64,000 nt of DNA from Lojkania enalia. Taxonomy: Eukaryota; Ascomycota; Dothideomycetes; Pleosporales. Made by a program: the position numbers and the translations under genes. The notes under the pieces are model-generated. The model had not been told where the DNA came from, made no database searches, and saw nothing but the letters and a program-made list of their open reading frames with translations. The stretch lies in NCBI GenBank assembly GCA_010094045.1, contig ML986622.1, positions 272,840 to 336,839 of the forward strand. Reading direction: 5' to 3'. Below are positions 22,080-34,864 of this stretch, one piece after another. Positions within the stretch are counted from its first letter, which is position 1. Every line of letters starts with the position of its first letter.

Positions 22080-24105
22080 ATGGCAGATCCAGGCACAATA
22101 CTAAGCGTTGTATCATTGACCTTTCAGGTCTTCTCAGGATGTGTTCAAGGTTTGTCTTTTCCTACACGAACCCCCAGTTACTGATTCTTCCACAGGCTAT
22201 CAGCTGATTACAGATGCGAAGCATATGCCATCGGATTCCCAATATCTTCGGGTCAGGCTTAAAACAGAACAATATCGACTTTTAGATTGGGCGGATGTAG
22301 TTCAGTTAGATGAACAGGACGACAAACTGCTTATAAGCAACGCTAGTAAAGGATTGCTTCTCGATGTACTAGATCAGCAACGGCGACTCCTCCATCAGTT
22401 TGGTCGTCTTGATGAAAAGTATAAGAAGCTTGCAAAGCCACTCCTCGTAGATGCCGAGGAGGCTAACAATGGAGTCTTGCCCAGTCCTCCAGCATATTCG
22501 CCCGCAGAAGATAAAAGTCCCGCACTTCAGCGAGTAGATACTGACTTCCAAAACCGTTTTCCTCAATCGGAAGCGTTGCTTAAGAAGTCCTTGGATTTCA
22601 CTATGAAAAGTAGGGAGTTCCCTCGTCGTTTGAAGTGGGCTATCTTCGACAAAGCTAAGATGGAGCATTTGGTCCTTAAGTTGACATCCTTCAACGACTT
22701 CATGCGGGAGATGCTCACCCAAACCCAGCTAGAAAATTTGGCCATCAAACAGACTCGGACCGAGTTTCAAATCATGCAATTGAACTCGAGCATTCAAAAT
22801 CTAGTTCAAATTTTTGAATCGACTGCACTCACCATAAAACAGGAACGCCGAAGAGCGCGTTTTCCAACCAATCCTGTGAAGGCCTACATGCAAGCTCGCG
22901 GTCTCGAGGATATAGACGAAGAGCAGGTCCTGGTCAAGCCTGCATTTCAAGGTCTTGCTGCCCTCGCACAAATCAAAGCTCTCAACTCTGCCATCGAGGA
23001 TCCTTCTCTATTCACTGACGAGTTTACTTCTTCACTTGCCTTGGCCCACACTGCTTCCGAGATCAAGTCTGTTGAGCTCTCTCGCCGCGACATTACCATT
23101 CTTGACCTAGAAAGCGACGATGGCGGTGAAAGTCAACGCGTGGAAGCGTTTTATCAACCTCCACACTCTAAGAAGACTTCGGTCTGGATAGAATGGAAGA
23201 CATACGAACCACAGACTTTCCATTCTATGGGCCCCGACCCAAAGGTTCACGAACGCGTGAAAGCTCTTGCTGCTCTTTTGAAAGAACACAATCGAACAGA
23301 TCAATTCCATGCTCCTCGCTGCTTGGGATATTTCCGTGATATTGATGTGGAAACTGAAGAAGAGCACTGTCGCTTTGGCCTTGTCTTCGAGAAACCTTCT
23401 ACTGCACACCCATCAACACGTCCCATATCTCTGCACACACTTCTAATGTCTCCCGATGTCGAGATGCCCTCCCTTACGGACCGCGTCGCTCTTATGCGCA
23501 AGCTCTCGGAAACGCTCGAGCGCCTTCACGCTGTAAATTGGCTACATAAAGGTCTCCGCTCCTCGAATATTCTTTTCTTCTCCGACAGCGGCCCAACAGA
23601 GATCTCGTACGCCGATCCTCTCATCTCAGGCTTCGACTACAGTCGACCGGCCATGAATGACGACTTAACTGAAAAGCCCCCAGAAAATGCTCGTGAGGAC
23701 ATTTATCGACACCCACGCGTTCAAGGGTCAGGAAATCGGGACTCCTCATCCGGCAGTGGCTACAAGAAGTCTTACGATATCTACTCTCTTGGCATCACAT
23801 TGCTCGAAATAGCATATTGGAAGCCTATTGACCAAATTCTGAATATTAAGGATCTACCAAATGCAAGACCAAGCGTTACGATTAAAGTTAGGCAGAGGTT
23901 ATTGGATGAAAAGGAGGGAGTCTTGAAGTTCGTGAAAGGATATCTTGGAGTTAGGGTTGAGGGAGTTGTGAGGGCATGTCTTGAAGGGCCGGTGGCATTT
24001 GGGGTTCCGGAGGGAATAGATGAGAAGAGCGAGGCTGGTGGGGCTTTTTTGGGCAGGAGATTTTATCATGTTGTTGTTAAGGATTTGGGGGACATGAGGG
24101 TTTAA
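22080..24105 (+). CDS. HeLo-domain protein with C-terminal pseudokinase
   Basis: Exons 22080..22149 and 22196..24105 give 659 residues; the 46-base intron joins CVQ-G-YQLITDAK. The N-terminus (about 1-210) is a HeLo (prion-inhibition and propagation) domain: LSVVSLTFQVFSGCVQGYQL, then a DSQYLRVRLKTEQYRLLDW segment matching the first helices of HET-S. HeLo domains insert into membranes and kill the cell when activated (established for HET-S). Residues about 340-620 have a protein-kinase fold in outline, but the catalytic loop reads LHKGLRSSN (Gly for the catalytic Asp) near 474 and the DFG position reads SGFDYSR near 501, so it is probably catalytically dead. SYDIYSLGITLLEIAYWKPI matches subdomain IX. 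The probable role is a cell-death executor gated by a pseudokinase, as in animal MLKL (inference). No adjacent NLR partner is seen. Confidence 0.87.
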
Positions 24106-24591
24106 TCCGTTAGCTGGAAGAAGACGTTTTGTGATGCGGTTACTACATATATCTGACTCACGGAAATCTCCATCTTTGCGGGTGCGGACTCTTCTTGCGT
24201 ATAGATATCGAATTATCTTGATTTAATGTACTATACTAGGACGCATGGCTTAGGCCAATATATAATAACAAAGTCTTCTTCAGGAATATACTAGGAACTT
24301 CGGTAACAATACGCGTATTTTGCGCAGCAACGGCCTAGGGGCGGGATTGGTTGTTCCTGCTTGTAAGTTGATCGTAGGCACGGCAGGATACAGTCAGGAT
24401 ACAATTATGCCGACCTTATCACGTGACAGTCACTCGGATAAGGTTTGGTGCCTGCTCCGTCCACTTTAGCGAGGACAATTGCTGCAAGACTTTTGTTTCC
24501 TCAACATCTCCACTGACCGCGCCTTTCGACAACGCGCAGCGCGCAATAGTATTGCGGCTGTCATCATCAACCAATAGCAATATCCGCCGCG
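24106..24591. other. Intergenic, HeLo gene to trf4
   Basis: About 490 bases. The right part is the trf4 promoter and carries a TCACGTGA palindrome at 24419-24426. No gene is supported. Confidence 0.55.
24419..24426. promoter_or_regulatory. TCACGTGA palindrome upstream of trf4
   Basis: A perfect 8-base palindrome containing CACGTG about 170 bases upstream of the trf4 ATG. It would be a candidate site for a Cbf1-like bHLH factor; binding is inferred. Confidence 0.45.
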
Positions 24592-27032
24592 ATGGTTGGC
24601 GATAGCTATCGCCCGGGACGCTCGCAGCGTAACGAGCGGCAAAATGTTCCATCCGTGTCCCGCGTCTCGTTCGGCGGTGACAGCTACAGGCCGGGCAGGA
24701 CGAACGGGCAAAACGGCCAGCAAGAAGACGGTCAGCGCAACGCGACAGAGTTTATATTCTCCTCCGGCCGACCAGGTCCTCAGTTTCCTCCCCCGCGGCT
24801 TAACGACGCGAACCGACCTCCGACGCGCCCAAGGAGAAGCAACCGCGGGCGGGGCCCTCATTCGAGTCAAGCTCCCACCAACCGCAGCTTCAACCCACCT
24901 CGCGGCCCCGGCCAGGCCGGCAGACACGGTGGGAATGGGATTGGAAGGAGAGCACTACGCCCCTTCCGCGCGCTTGCCCCGCACGAGCGCCCGCTGCTCC
25001 AGGCCGACGCCGCCTCGACTACAGAGCTCGTCCTGGGTGTAGCCAATGGATCCAACAAATTTCTCGACATAGATGATCTGTCTGAAGGTGAGGCCGAAAT
25101 GGACTTGGATAGCGACAAGGGCGCCAGCGATGCCCAGCACAGCAGCCACAAGAAAGCCCGCCTCGAGGCAAACGGCCGCGCAGACGGAGACTCCGTGCCC
25201 AAGTGGTCCAACCCCGACCCCTACACCGTCCTTCCACCGCCTGACGAGACTACCGGCAAGAAGAGAGACTTCGTTGCGTTAATCCGCAAGGCAAAGAAAG
25301 AAGCTGCAGAGACCAAGGCTGGTAGTAATGCCGTCACGGCCAATGATGACTTTATTTCTTTCGATGACGAAGATTTAGCTCTTCCACCTCCTCCCCCTCC
25401 GCCCCCCCCGCAGGGGACAATCAATGACTTGCGTCCGCCTCCACCACCGCCTCCATTTCCCCCAAACAACCACGCTCTCGCTGGCTCGTTGAATGATGTG
25501 GCTGCGGCTGGCGCAATGCCAGACCCTCGCAATTCCAAGCGCTCGGCTGAGGCTGCTGGATTGCCTGCTAGGCCCCAACATCCTGGTAAACCTGGAAAAC
25601 GCAAGCGTGGAGAGTTCGAAGGGGCTCTCATACACGAGTGGCTACCAGATCCATATGGAACCGCGGCGCCTTGGAGCCATGGCCGAGATTACTCTCATCT
25701 CACAATGACCCAGTGGTAAGTCTCCTAAATGTCTGTGTATGTAGTTGCGACAATTATTGATTCCCGAAAAAGGCTTCACAACGAGATATTGGACTTCTAC
25801 GACTACGTCAAGCCATCTACAGGCGAAAAGGAGGTCCGCGAAAATCTGATCAAGAGGGTTGAGCAATGTCTCTCTAGGGGCAGACCCGCGCCTTATGTGG
25901 GACACGTACGCTGCTTCGGATCATTTCCTGCTGGTCTATATCTGCCAACAGCTGATATGGATATGGTGTATGTTTCCCACCAGCACGATAATGGCGGCGC
26001 CCCAATGATCGACTTTGAAGTTCACAGCCAGGTGAACAGGACACTGAGGAATGCCGCTAGAAAGCTCGAGAGCCATAGAATTGCCACAGATGTCGTAGTG
26101 ATCACTCGGGCAAAGGTCCCAATTATTAAATTTCGAGACGTCACGACGGGCATCAAGGTCGACCTTTCCTTTGAGAATCTTAGCGGAGTTAAGGCACAGC
26201 AAACGTTTTCGAAATGGAAGCGAGATTATCCTGACATGCCGTATATGGTAGCTCTCGTGAAACAGTTCCTGTTGATGCGTGGGCTCAACGACGTACACAC
26301 GGGCGGATTGGGTGGTTTCTCGATCATATGCCTCGTGGTGAGTCTCATTCAGTTGCAGCCGCATCCCAGTGATCTTGGAACATTGTTCCTTAATTTCCTC
26401 AACTTCTACGGGAATAAGTTCGATCTAGCAAGGAAGAGAATTCAGATGCATCCTCCCAAACATATCGACAAGGTAAGATCAATCAATGATATGAGATCAA
26501 GCTCTTGATATGATGTCAAAATTAACTTTCCGCAGACTGTAATAGGCATCGATGGGCGACAGGAAAAGCCAAACGCACTCTCGATTGCTGATCCCAATCA
26601 ACCGAACAACAACATTTCTGGTGGTTCATCAAAGGTCAAAGAAGTCTTCAGAGCCTTCTCGGATGCACACATAGCCTTACAAGAACGCATGGACTCGCTA
26701 CAGGCGAGCAAACTGCCTGAGTCCATCCTCGAAACTATCCTTGGTGGGGATTACAGTTCATATGTTGCTCACCGGGCGCACATACAGCAGGTCAAGTAAG
26801 TATTACTAAAGCAACAGAAGCACCAAGATTGGAGAGTATTTTTACTCTTTTCGTATTTATATTTACGCCACCTGGGCGATACCTTTTGATATGAGTTGCT
26901 CATCTTGATAACGGTCTAGATAAAGGCATTCCTAATGCACTGCTTGCTGAGCTTGACAACAACAGCAACAAGACCCTATCTGGGCAACCTCCAAAATATC
27001 ACGGAGGTCTGATCTTCGACTTCGAGGAGTAA
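24592..27032 (+). CDS. trf4: Non-canonical poly(A) polymerase Trf4/Cid14 (TRAMP)
   Basis: Exons 24592..25715, 25773..26472, 26536..26795 and 26966..27032 give 716 residues. The nuclear enzyme adds short A-tails to aberrant RNAs so the exosome degrades them. The first 370 residues are Arg/Gly-rich and low-complexity with two polyproline tracts (about 265-290). The catalytic core starts at the first splice join, TQW-LHNEILDFYDYV. The nucleotidyltransferase signature GSFPAGLYLPTADMDMV lies near 423-440 with the two metal-binding Asp, and the third Asp is in IKVDLSFEN near 502. The PAP-associated part includes GGLGGFSIICLVVSLIQ. The last intron (170 bases) is weakly supported: reading through it would end the protein at 26799 with ...HIQQVK instead of the 22-residue acidic tail proposed. 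Confidence 0.92.
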
Positions 27033-28198
27033 TTATGTGGAATGGAGTTCATTGGGAATGGCATTCATGGAAACAGGTATACCCCTAAATGGCGTTGCTG
27101 GCTGCATGTTGACATGGGTGTGTTGCCTCGGCAAAGTCGACCCACGTGCGGCATAGATTTGATGACGGTTACTCTTCAACTTTTTTTTTAGGCGGTTCCG
27201 AGGTTCCCAGCCGAATCTCAACATGGAAGACTGGCGCCTTCCACTGCTACGATGGACCATTGCCACGATTCGGCGACCGCCGATGCGTTCTTAGTTTGCG
27301 TAAGGCTATGTGTTATTGTTCTTATGGACTCTCGACACAGGCCCGCGAGTCTCCTTGGGCTCCGCGCGGCCCCTCCGTTCCGATGTTATTTCGACCGTTT
27401 TGTCCGGAATGCAAACCTTAATCCAGATTCTAGACACCATGTACATTAGCATCTCATGATAAAAGTCTCACTTTCATTCTCTTCTTGCAGGCTATTACTA
27501 TGTCTATATCTATTTTTACATTGCTAGTACTGACCTATACCCGGTGTGGGCAAGGGAATTGTTTGCGTTATGAATGGATATCTTGCATGCGGGGTTCCGT
27601 CCTGCGATGCGATGCCGTTCAAGCTACTCCCACGATGCGGGGCCTTTTTCTCATTGAGTCACATACTATATGCGTGTGCTTGAGGAGGAAATATCATCTA
27701 CCTACAAAACGTGGTGGAGGGCATATGGTACATGTTCTCCACTCGTACAAATGTGAGGTTAGAGGTGGTAGACCTCTACAATTCAAGAAAGAATGCTCAT
27801 GCTTTTTATCATAGTCAATACACAAGTAGTTCGGCCATACCTATTTCCAGAATTTCCTATGCGGGCAGACCGACGTCGTTTAGATAATAGGGTCGGCGAT
27901 GTGCTACCAGGATGGTGGGCCAGACCCCAGCCACAGATCGCGCGATGACGTTTGTCGGGCAAAGCTTGGCTGCACATCACTACCCAGCTTCCTTGCTATT
28001 TATCTTGGAGCTACGCACTACGTCTTTTCCTGAAAGAGTGCCCCAGCAACTGTTCAGCGCGTGTTTCCCACACTCCACTCCACTCGACCACCAGTTCCTA
28101 CGATTCTCTGGTTCGAGCCCACCCCTCAATCCACCCACCCTCCAAGCCCTCCGCCCTTACCGCTGTCAAATTGCGGGCTGAACCACGCAGACTCTGCC
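27033..28198. other. Intergenic, trf4 to TMEM16 gene
   Basis: About 1.2 kb. Short overlapping frames on both strands have no family signal. The segment from about 28060 is C-rich and looks like the leader of the scramblase gene. Confidence 0.5.
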
Positions 28199-30588
28199 AT
28201 GGGGAAGAGCCAAGCTCTCCAGACAAATCTGGATGTTGACTATGTTATCAGCTATCGCTTCGCACAGGCCGGTACAGCAATCCACATAACTTTTGTACTT
28301 CAAATGGGGTTATTGATGCACTACAGACAAGGCTACTACTATTGCCAAGTTCGAGAAGCTGATTGAAGGCCTCTCATCGGTAGGGTTACAGACAGAGGTT
28401 CGTAATGGCGAGAAACACTCCTTATTGGTATTCGTAAGGGTCGCGTCGGATGAGCATCTGTTTGGTGAGGTATACAGGTCAAGGTGAACGCAATCAACAC
28501 ACCCCGTGGTGATCGTATTACCTAACGTCGCTGCAGGGTTCGCGACTGGATCCATGGGGTTCGAGCCGCTGCCCCTCCGAAAGAGACTCGCGAAGCCCTC
28601 GAAGCAGAGCCCTTATATGAAGCCGAGAGGCTTCGAATAATATACCAGCTCATCACGAACCCAGAATCCGAGGGAGGGGCTGGTATTACTCCAAAAGAGG
28701 GCGAGTGGGGTCATGTGGAGTCGATATTCGCGCTGCATGACCATGCATACAACAAGGACTGGATTAAGAAATGGAGCACATCTTACGTCTTGAAGATGGA
28801 AGACTTAGACGACATCAGAAACCGCCTAGGTGAGAAGGTGAGAGCCCCGCACTCAACTTGAGATTATGCAAGCTGATAACGCCTAGATTGCCTTCTACTT
28901 TGCTTTTACGCAATCATATTTTACCTTTCTGGTCTTCCCAGCCGTCTTCGGAGCATCCGCATGGTTCTTTCTCGGTCATTTCTCTCCGGTCTACGGCATC
29001 GTGAGCACAATATGGTGCACCATCTTCACGGAATATTGGAAACACCAAGAAATCGATCTAGGAGTTCGTTGGGGGGTGCGCGGCGTCTCCCGCATCGAGA
29101 CGAAGAGGAAAGATTTCAAGCATGAAAAGTCTATCACAGATCCTATCACGGGAGAAAAGGTCTTGATATTCCCTGCAGCAAAGCGATTGCAGAGGCAGCT
29201 ATGGCAGATCCCATTTTCGCTTGCGGCAGCCGTCATGCTAGGAGCCTTGATCGCAACCTGCTTCGGCATCGAAGTCTTCATTTCTGAAGTTTACAACGGA
29301 CCCCTCAAGAGCATTTTGGTCAGTGACAGTTTGTTATCTAGTCTGCGCCATCGCTAACCTCATGTAGGTGTTCCTCCCCACAGTGATCCTCACGACTATT
29401 ATGCCAGTTCTTACTAGCATCTTAACCAACTTCGCAACGCAATTGACCGACTATGAGAATTATGAAACCCACGGAGCTCACGAGACAGCACTCACTCAGA
29501 AGATCTTCGTTATGAACTTTATCACTTCATATCTCCCTATCTTTCTCACAGCTTTCATCTATGTACCATTCGGTAACATCATTGTTCCTTACCTTGATGT
29601 ATTTAGCTTAACGGTAAAGCCTTTCGCGGATGATGAAAAGCAAATGCAAGCCCCAGAGGCGGGATGGACAATCAACCCTGACAGACTAAGGAAGCAGGTG
29701 ATCTATTTCACCGTCACTGCGCAGCTCGTCAATCTGGGAATGGAGCTCATCGTCCCTTATCTTAAACGTCGCGGATTCTCAAAGTACAAGGAATTCCGGT
29801 CTGAACGTGCAGCGAAGAGTGGTGGAGCAATTCCATCTCCCGACATCAATGATCCACCCGAGGATGCAGCATTTTTGAAGCGCGTGAGACAGGAGGCTGA
29901 GTTGGATGTCTACGATGTAACAGGAGATCTCCGCGAAATGGTCCTTCAATTCGGATATCTCTCGCTATTTTCAGTCGTGTGGCCCTTGACAGCTGTGTCC
30001 TTCATTATCAACGACTGGATTGAGCTCCGCGCCGACGCCATCAAGATCTGCATCGAAATGCAGCGTCCCACTCCGTGGCGTGCAGATACCATCGGTCCTT
30101 GGCTAGACTCTCTCAGTTTCTTGACGTGGCTGGGGAGCCTTACGACTTCTGCTTTAGTCTATCTTTTCTCGAATGATGGCCTTGGACCAGATGGCCATCC
30201 ATCCAGTATCGCAGGCTGGGCTCTCCTACTCACCGTCTTCTTCTCCGAGCACGCATTCTTCCTCCTCCGATGGGGCATCCGCGTCGCCATCTCCAAACTG
30301 GATTCACCAGGCCTCCAGAAAGAGCGTCGAGAGCGTTACCTCGTAAGGAAGCAGTATTTTGAAGAGAATCTCAGCCAGTTGAGGAAGATACCTAAGATGG
30401 CGGATGTGGGTGCGAAGGTTACGAGAGCAAGTCTGGAAGAAGATGCTCGAGCGGCGAGTCTTCAAGAGAGTACTCCGGAAACGAGGTTCTGGGGTAGGCA
30501 GAAGGGATGGAGGGAGACAGTTGCCGTGGGAAAGAATTTGATCGAAAAAGCTGAGGTTGAGAGTCCTGAGTGGAAAAAGGAGCTTTGA
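28199..30588 (+). CDS. TMEM16/anoctamin family lipid scramblase
   Basis: Exons 28199..28271, 28327..28483, 28537..28837, 28887..29318 and 29368..30588 give 727 residues, the size of the fungal nhTMEM16 and afTMEM16 proteins. Those are dimeric, calcium-activated phospholipid scramblases, and the yeast relative Ist2 tethers ER to plasma membrane (family knowledge). An N-terminal cytosolic domain includes EVYRSRVRDWIHGVR and the helical EREALEAEP-type stretch. About ten hydrophobic segments follow from IAFYFAFTQSYFTFLVFPAVFGASAWF onward. TILTNFATQLTDYENYETH, the WPLTAVSFIINDWIELRADAIK segment (acidic residues of the calcium site) and FFSEHAFFLLRWGIRVAIS are recognisable. The C-terminal cytosolic helix (about 60 residues) is charged. 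The second intron donor at 28484 is chosen over one 7 bases earlier to retain the conserved SRVRDW. Confidence 0.95.
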
Positions 30589-32326
30589 GCCTTGTTGTGG
30601 TTTGAATCTTGATGCGGGGTTGAAGGCTAATGGTGGTAATGGTAGTGATGGTGAAGCGGAAACTCAGAACCTAGTGGTGAAGGCGAGAAATTTTTAGTCG
30701 TTAGTGAAAATAGAAGTAAGTACTTTTACATACGATCCGTTTAAGTAAACTTGTAACCTTCCGATCGATCGTCTGCTGTGAGGCTGTTTCCACCATATTT
30801 ACTGCAATTCCAAAGCTCATTGCGGCATAAAGGGTTCGACACTATGCCATTTAACACCCTTAATAACAGCTCAGCTGAGCCTAAGCGCCAGGAATCTGTG
30901 GCACTTAAAGCAGCAATATCCCGTTTTCCATAAGCCTGAGATAGGTGGCTTTCCACAGGAGTGGACTAGTTGTTTGTGGAACTGGTTTTTCTGGACATCA
31001 GTCTGATCTCAGAGATACCTCGGCGATTGTTGTTGGCTTAAAACGGCCCGGGCATGATGACAAAACCGTACTCTTCATGGGGTAAACGCTAATAATCAAG
31101 AATAAACTAAATATTCGTCAAGAGTTGATAATAGAGTTTTAGTATTTCAGTAATAGATTTTCAAGATTTAAAAGTTTGTTGTCTGGCGTTGGTTGCCCTA
31201 TGGGGCATGTCGATAAAATGGCCAATCTGCTCTAGCTCAGTTATCTGGGATTAAACAGTGACTGACAAGTACGCTTGCGTATTGTGGTATCTCACGCGAT
31301 TATTCCGGATATGGGTGGTACTAATAAATTTTCTTTGCAGCTGCATTCAAGGGATCTGATAACAGCGTTAGCACTGGTAATCACTCAGGTAGCAGCACTA
31401 GGCCCTCAATAGGGATTATTGTAAGAACAACACGGATGTCCCCACGTATATGGGTTTTTTAATGCTGTGTATTCATATCGCCAAAATTAGCACATTGCCA
31501 TGGGCTTATCGCATGCATAACCAAGTAAAACTATCCCCTTTCCTATTCCCAACCACACCTTTTCTCTACCCTACATCAATACTATATCGGTAATTTACTA
31601 AGCCTATACTACAGCACACAAAATGCAGAACACCAGTAATTCAATATCTAGTTTACTTATTGTCACCGCGGATGCTGAAATAACATGAGTCAGCATAAGT
31701 TCAGTCTGGATTTATGAAGGCCGTATCCTTGACCGAGGTGCCAATAAATTCATGGCGCACCATCTGAACTAAAACAATCATCTTTTCCGCTGCCCAAAAA
31801 TACGAGTGCCACCCAACAGTCACATAGAGGAGGGCTAAGATTCCTCGACGCATATCACCGATTTCGTAAAGATATGTCTGATCACTGTTGTGCCTAGCAA
31901 TAAATTAATCAATACGACAGCAGCCACAGCTTGGGCGGCTGCGGCCATTCAATCTGCACAAAGCAAGAGAATTCTCTCGGGAAGTGCGTGATGTTACGTT
32001 CCCGCTAGCAAGTCTTTCACGGTTGTATTGCTAGGTTATATACTATTGTATCCACTAGTGGTGTTATGACGCAGGTCTACATACGGTTAATGCCTGCTCA
32101 GAGTGTAAGGATGATAATATTATACTTGATTGAAGTTGTAATTTAGAATTTGTACAATATAGGGCTGTATGAGAAGGAGATAGTGTGGATATGCTTGGAA
32201 TCTGTATGGTGGAAATTATTTTTTTATCTCTCTTGACCTATTTTTCAACACTTCTGCAATGGTTTTTAATTTAGGGTCTTTGAGTGTTGATGTAACTGAA
32301 GATATAAGGCTGATGTAATGACCCGC
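30589..32326. other. Gene-poor stretch, TMEM16 to ankyrin gene
   Basis: About 1.7 kb between convergent transcripts. AT-rich from 31080 to 32300, with no frame above 75 codons and no recognisable protein, RNA or terminal repeat. The last 100 bases are the 3' flank of the minus-strand ankyrin gene. Confidence 0.5.
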
Positions 32327-34864
32327 TCAATGCCGCTGAGGTCCGAAATATTCAAGAGCATCTTCAAAATGATCATTATCACTGTCCCCATCGGAGAGCT
32401 CCTCGACTTTGACAAATATGTCTCTGTCTTGTTTGGTCTCAATGTTCATCTGAGCGTGAACACCCTCGGCCATCTCAAGGCCACGTAAGATTCTTTCCTT
32501 CTGCTCCGACTTCTCCGATTTCCTATTTTGAATGCTATTTATCAAGTTGTCGAAAGCCGTATTCCATTCGGCCGATTCTTCACGCTCCTGGGCGATGCGA
32601 TGTACATTTTCTCCGGCGGTTGTCTTAGCGTCAGTATCCAGTGGTCCAATATCACGATTGGCAAGGATTCTCAGCGTGCTTTCGTCCGCATAACGAGCAG
32701 CCAAATGCAGTAATGATTCCCCTGGATCTGTCTTTATAAGTGTATTCGCACTATGGTCGAGAAGCAATTCAATGCTCTGATGCATGTTCCAGAAGACACA
32801 GCAGGCCAGCGGTGTCCATCCATCCTCGCAGAGGCCGTTGATATTCGCGCCGGCGGCCAACAACACCTCAGCTACCTCAATACATCCGTTCTGTGTTGCA
32901 GTATGGAATGGTGTTCGATTTTCATCGTCGCCGCAGTTTACGTCCGCTCCAGCCTTGATCAGAAGTTTAACACATTCGGACCCGCTCGATATGGAGGATG
33001 CATAATGGAGAGGAGTCTGATGTTCATCGCAGCGAGTTGAAACATTTGCATTGTGCTCTAGCAAAAGACGAACAATCTCTTCATTGCCTGATTTAGCGGC
33101 TGCCAGGAGTGGGCTGCTTCCCTTGCGCATGCCTGGAGGCTCACATTGCGCACCGTACTCGAGGAGCAATTGTACAGCCCGAGAATCGCCTCTACGCGCC
33201 GCCCAGTATAAAGGGGTTCGGCCAAGATTGTCAACATCGTCAATCGTGGAGGTGGAGATATTTAACTCCTCTTCAAGTTTAGTGCCGATGATTCCGAGGA
33301 CTGATTTATGAATGCGACTAAATTGGCGTTCATCGAGACCTCCTTCATCTTGAGGAAAGAGTTCTAGTAGAGCTTGCTTTTTCTTTGAGGACCTGGGCTC
33401 AAGTGGATCAAAAAGTATTACATCCCAGGCGAAATGATATGCGCTAAAGCCTGTGCTAAACTCGTCTCTTAGTTTACATGCCATTAAATATGCCGTAAAA
33501 GCTTACTGGTCCTCCTGATACAGATCTGATCCCTGAGACATAAGCAGACGGCACACATCAAAATGATTGAATTTCAGGGCATTCTTTAAGAGGACCAGGA
33601 ATCAGTGATGGTTCGCTTTGGACAATATATGTATACTTACACGAAGCAGAGAAAATCCATCAGGGTCAAGGTCAAAGGGAGACGCCTTGCCTATCTCAAA
33701 CAAACGAAGCAGACCGGGAATATTACCGTTGAGACAGTGTTGGTATGTTTCCGAGGCATACGGAATCGTGTTGGTTACTCGTATTAACATCTCCGGCCCA
33801 GCAACAGTGGCTGTCATGAAGGAAGCCAACAGAGATCTAGACCAAAACCATTCAGGAAATTGATAACTGAGAATAATTCGACTACTGGAGCGTTTTCTGC
33901 ATTGTCTTTCATTGCATGGCTCGGTTACGACTGGGATACCGCTGTAGCCGATAAAAAGTGAACCAATGAATTTCTTCGTCAGACCGGGTGTTCTAACCGA
34001 TCGCCGAATATGACATCGGCAGCTACACCATGGTCGGCAGCTTTTACGGTAGCAGGATGCCCGAATCTGGATGGAGCTGGTGCTCTCAGTGCTCCAAGAA
34101 GCATTATCTTCGGCTAGATCCCTCTCGTGATATGATGGAGGCGCCGTTAATGACGACAATGATGACGATGAACTGTTGGAACGGGAGAAATTGTAGTTAT
34201 CGACCCTTGCTGACAAGTCTGTTGTTATAGATCTCAATTCCTGAGTTTGTGCCATGTGACTGGAGAGTTGAACTAGAATCTCGTCCATTTTCTCCATAGA
34301 CGCAGAGTGGTACTGTCCAATACCCACGGAGACATCTTGAATAGTAAGTTGCATGCCAGATAGTGTAGTCCTTGCCGCCGCTGCATTAGATCAAATGATT
34401 CCTCAGCCATGTAGGTCTACTTACACGCTTTGAGACTCTATGAGCATCAGCAAATCCTGTTTAGAATCGCGAAGCCTCTGCTGAATCTTTTCTGCCTTGC
34501 CTCTCACCCTGACCCACCGGAATCTCGCCGATTTAAAGATGCCTGACGAATTGGAGTTCTCGTGGAGGCAAAAGTTGACTAACTTATCGAGCTCCTCTAG
34601 ATAGCCACTCGTTCGTTCAAGGACTTGGGCTGCATCTGCGAGAGGACTTATTGGATCCATGTGATTGGAGGCGCCGTACAAGTCCTTGACGGCGGAATCG
34701 CATGCTTCGAGAACGATCCTCAAGTCTGAGATCTCATTGACTAGAGAACTAATAATATCTGGCGCATCTTGAAGGCCCCCTCTTAACTCTTCCAAGTGCT
34801 TCGCAACAGCTCCAGCAGCTGCAATTACAGTGATGATCGAAGCTGCAAAGGACAGCGGGTCCAT
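32327..34864 (-). CDS. HeLo-like N-terminal / ankyrin-repeat protein
   Basis: Minus-strand exons in transcript order: 34864..34425, 34370..33641, 33583..33507, 33455..32327; 791 residues. Residues 1-145 match the fungal HeLo-like N-terminal domain found at the front of STAND proteins (MDPLSFAASIITVIAAAGAV, then EISDLRIVLEACDSAV). The middle has Ser-rich linkers and a Cys/His cluster (CYRKSCRPWCSCRCH) followed by IGSLFIGYSG. A segment GFSAYHFAWDVIL precedes roughly five ankyrin repeats from about 493 to 690 (for example NLGRTPLYWAARRGDSRAVQLLLEYGA). An acidic tail ends in EDALEYFGPQRH. No NACHT or NB-ARC motor is present, so it links a putative membrane or death domain directly to a binding repeat. 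The 33456 acceptor is preferred to one 10 bases earlier on branch-site spacing. Its ligand is unknown. Confidence 0.85.

Noticed and set aside
28110..28120. GGTTCGAGCCC, resembling a tRNA B box
   Set aside because: No upstream A box, acceptor stem or cloverleaf could be paired around it. It lies in the leader of the TMEM16 gene.
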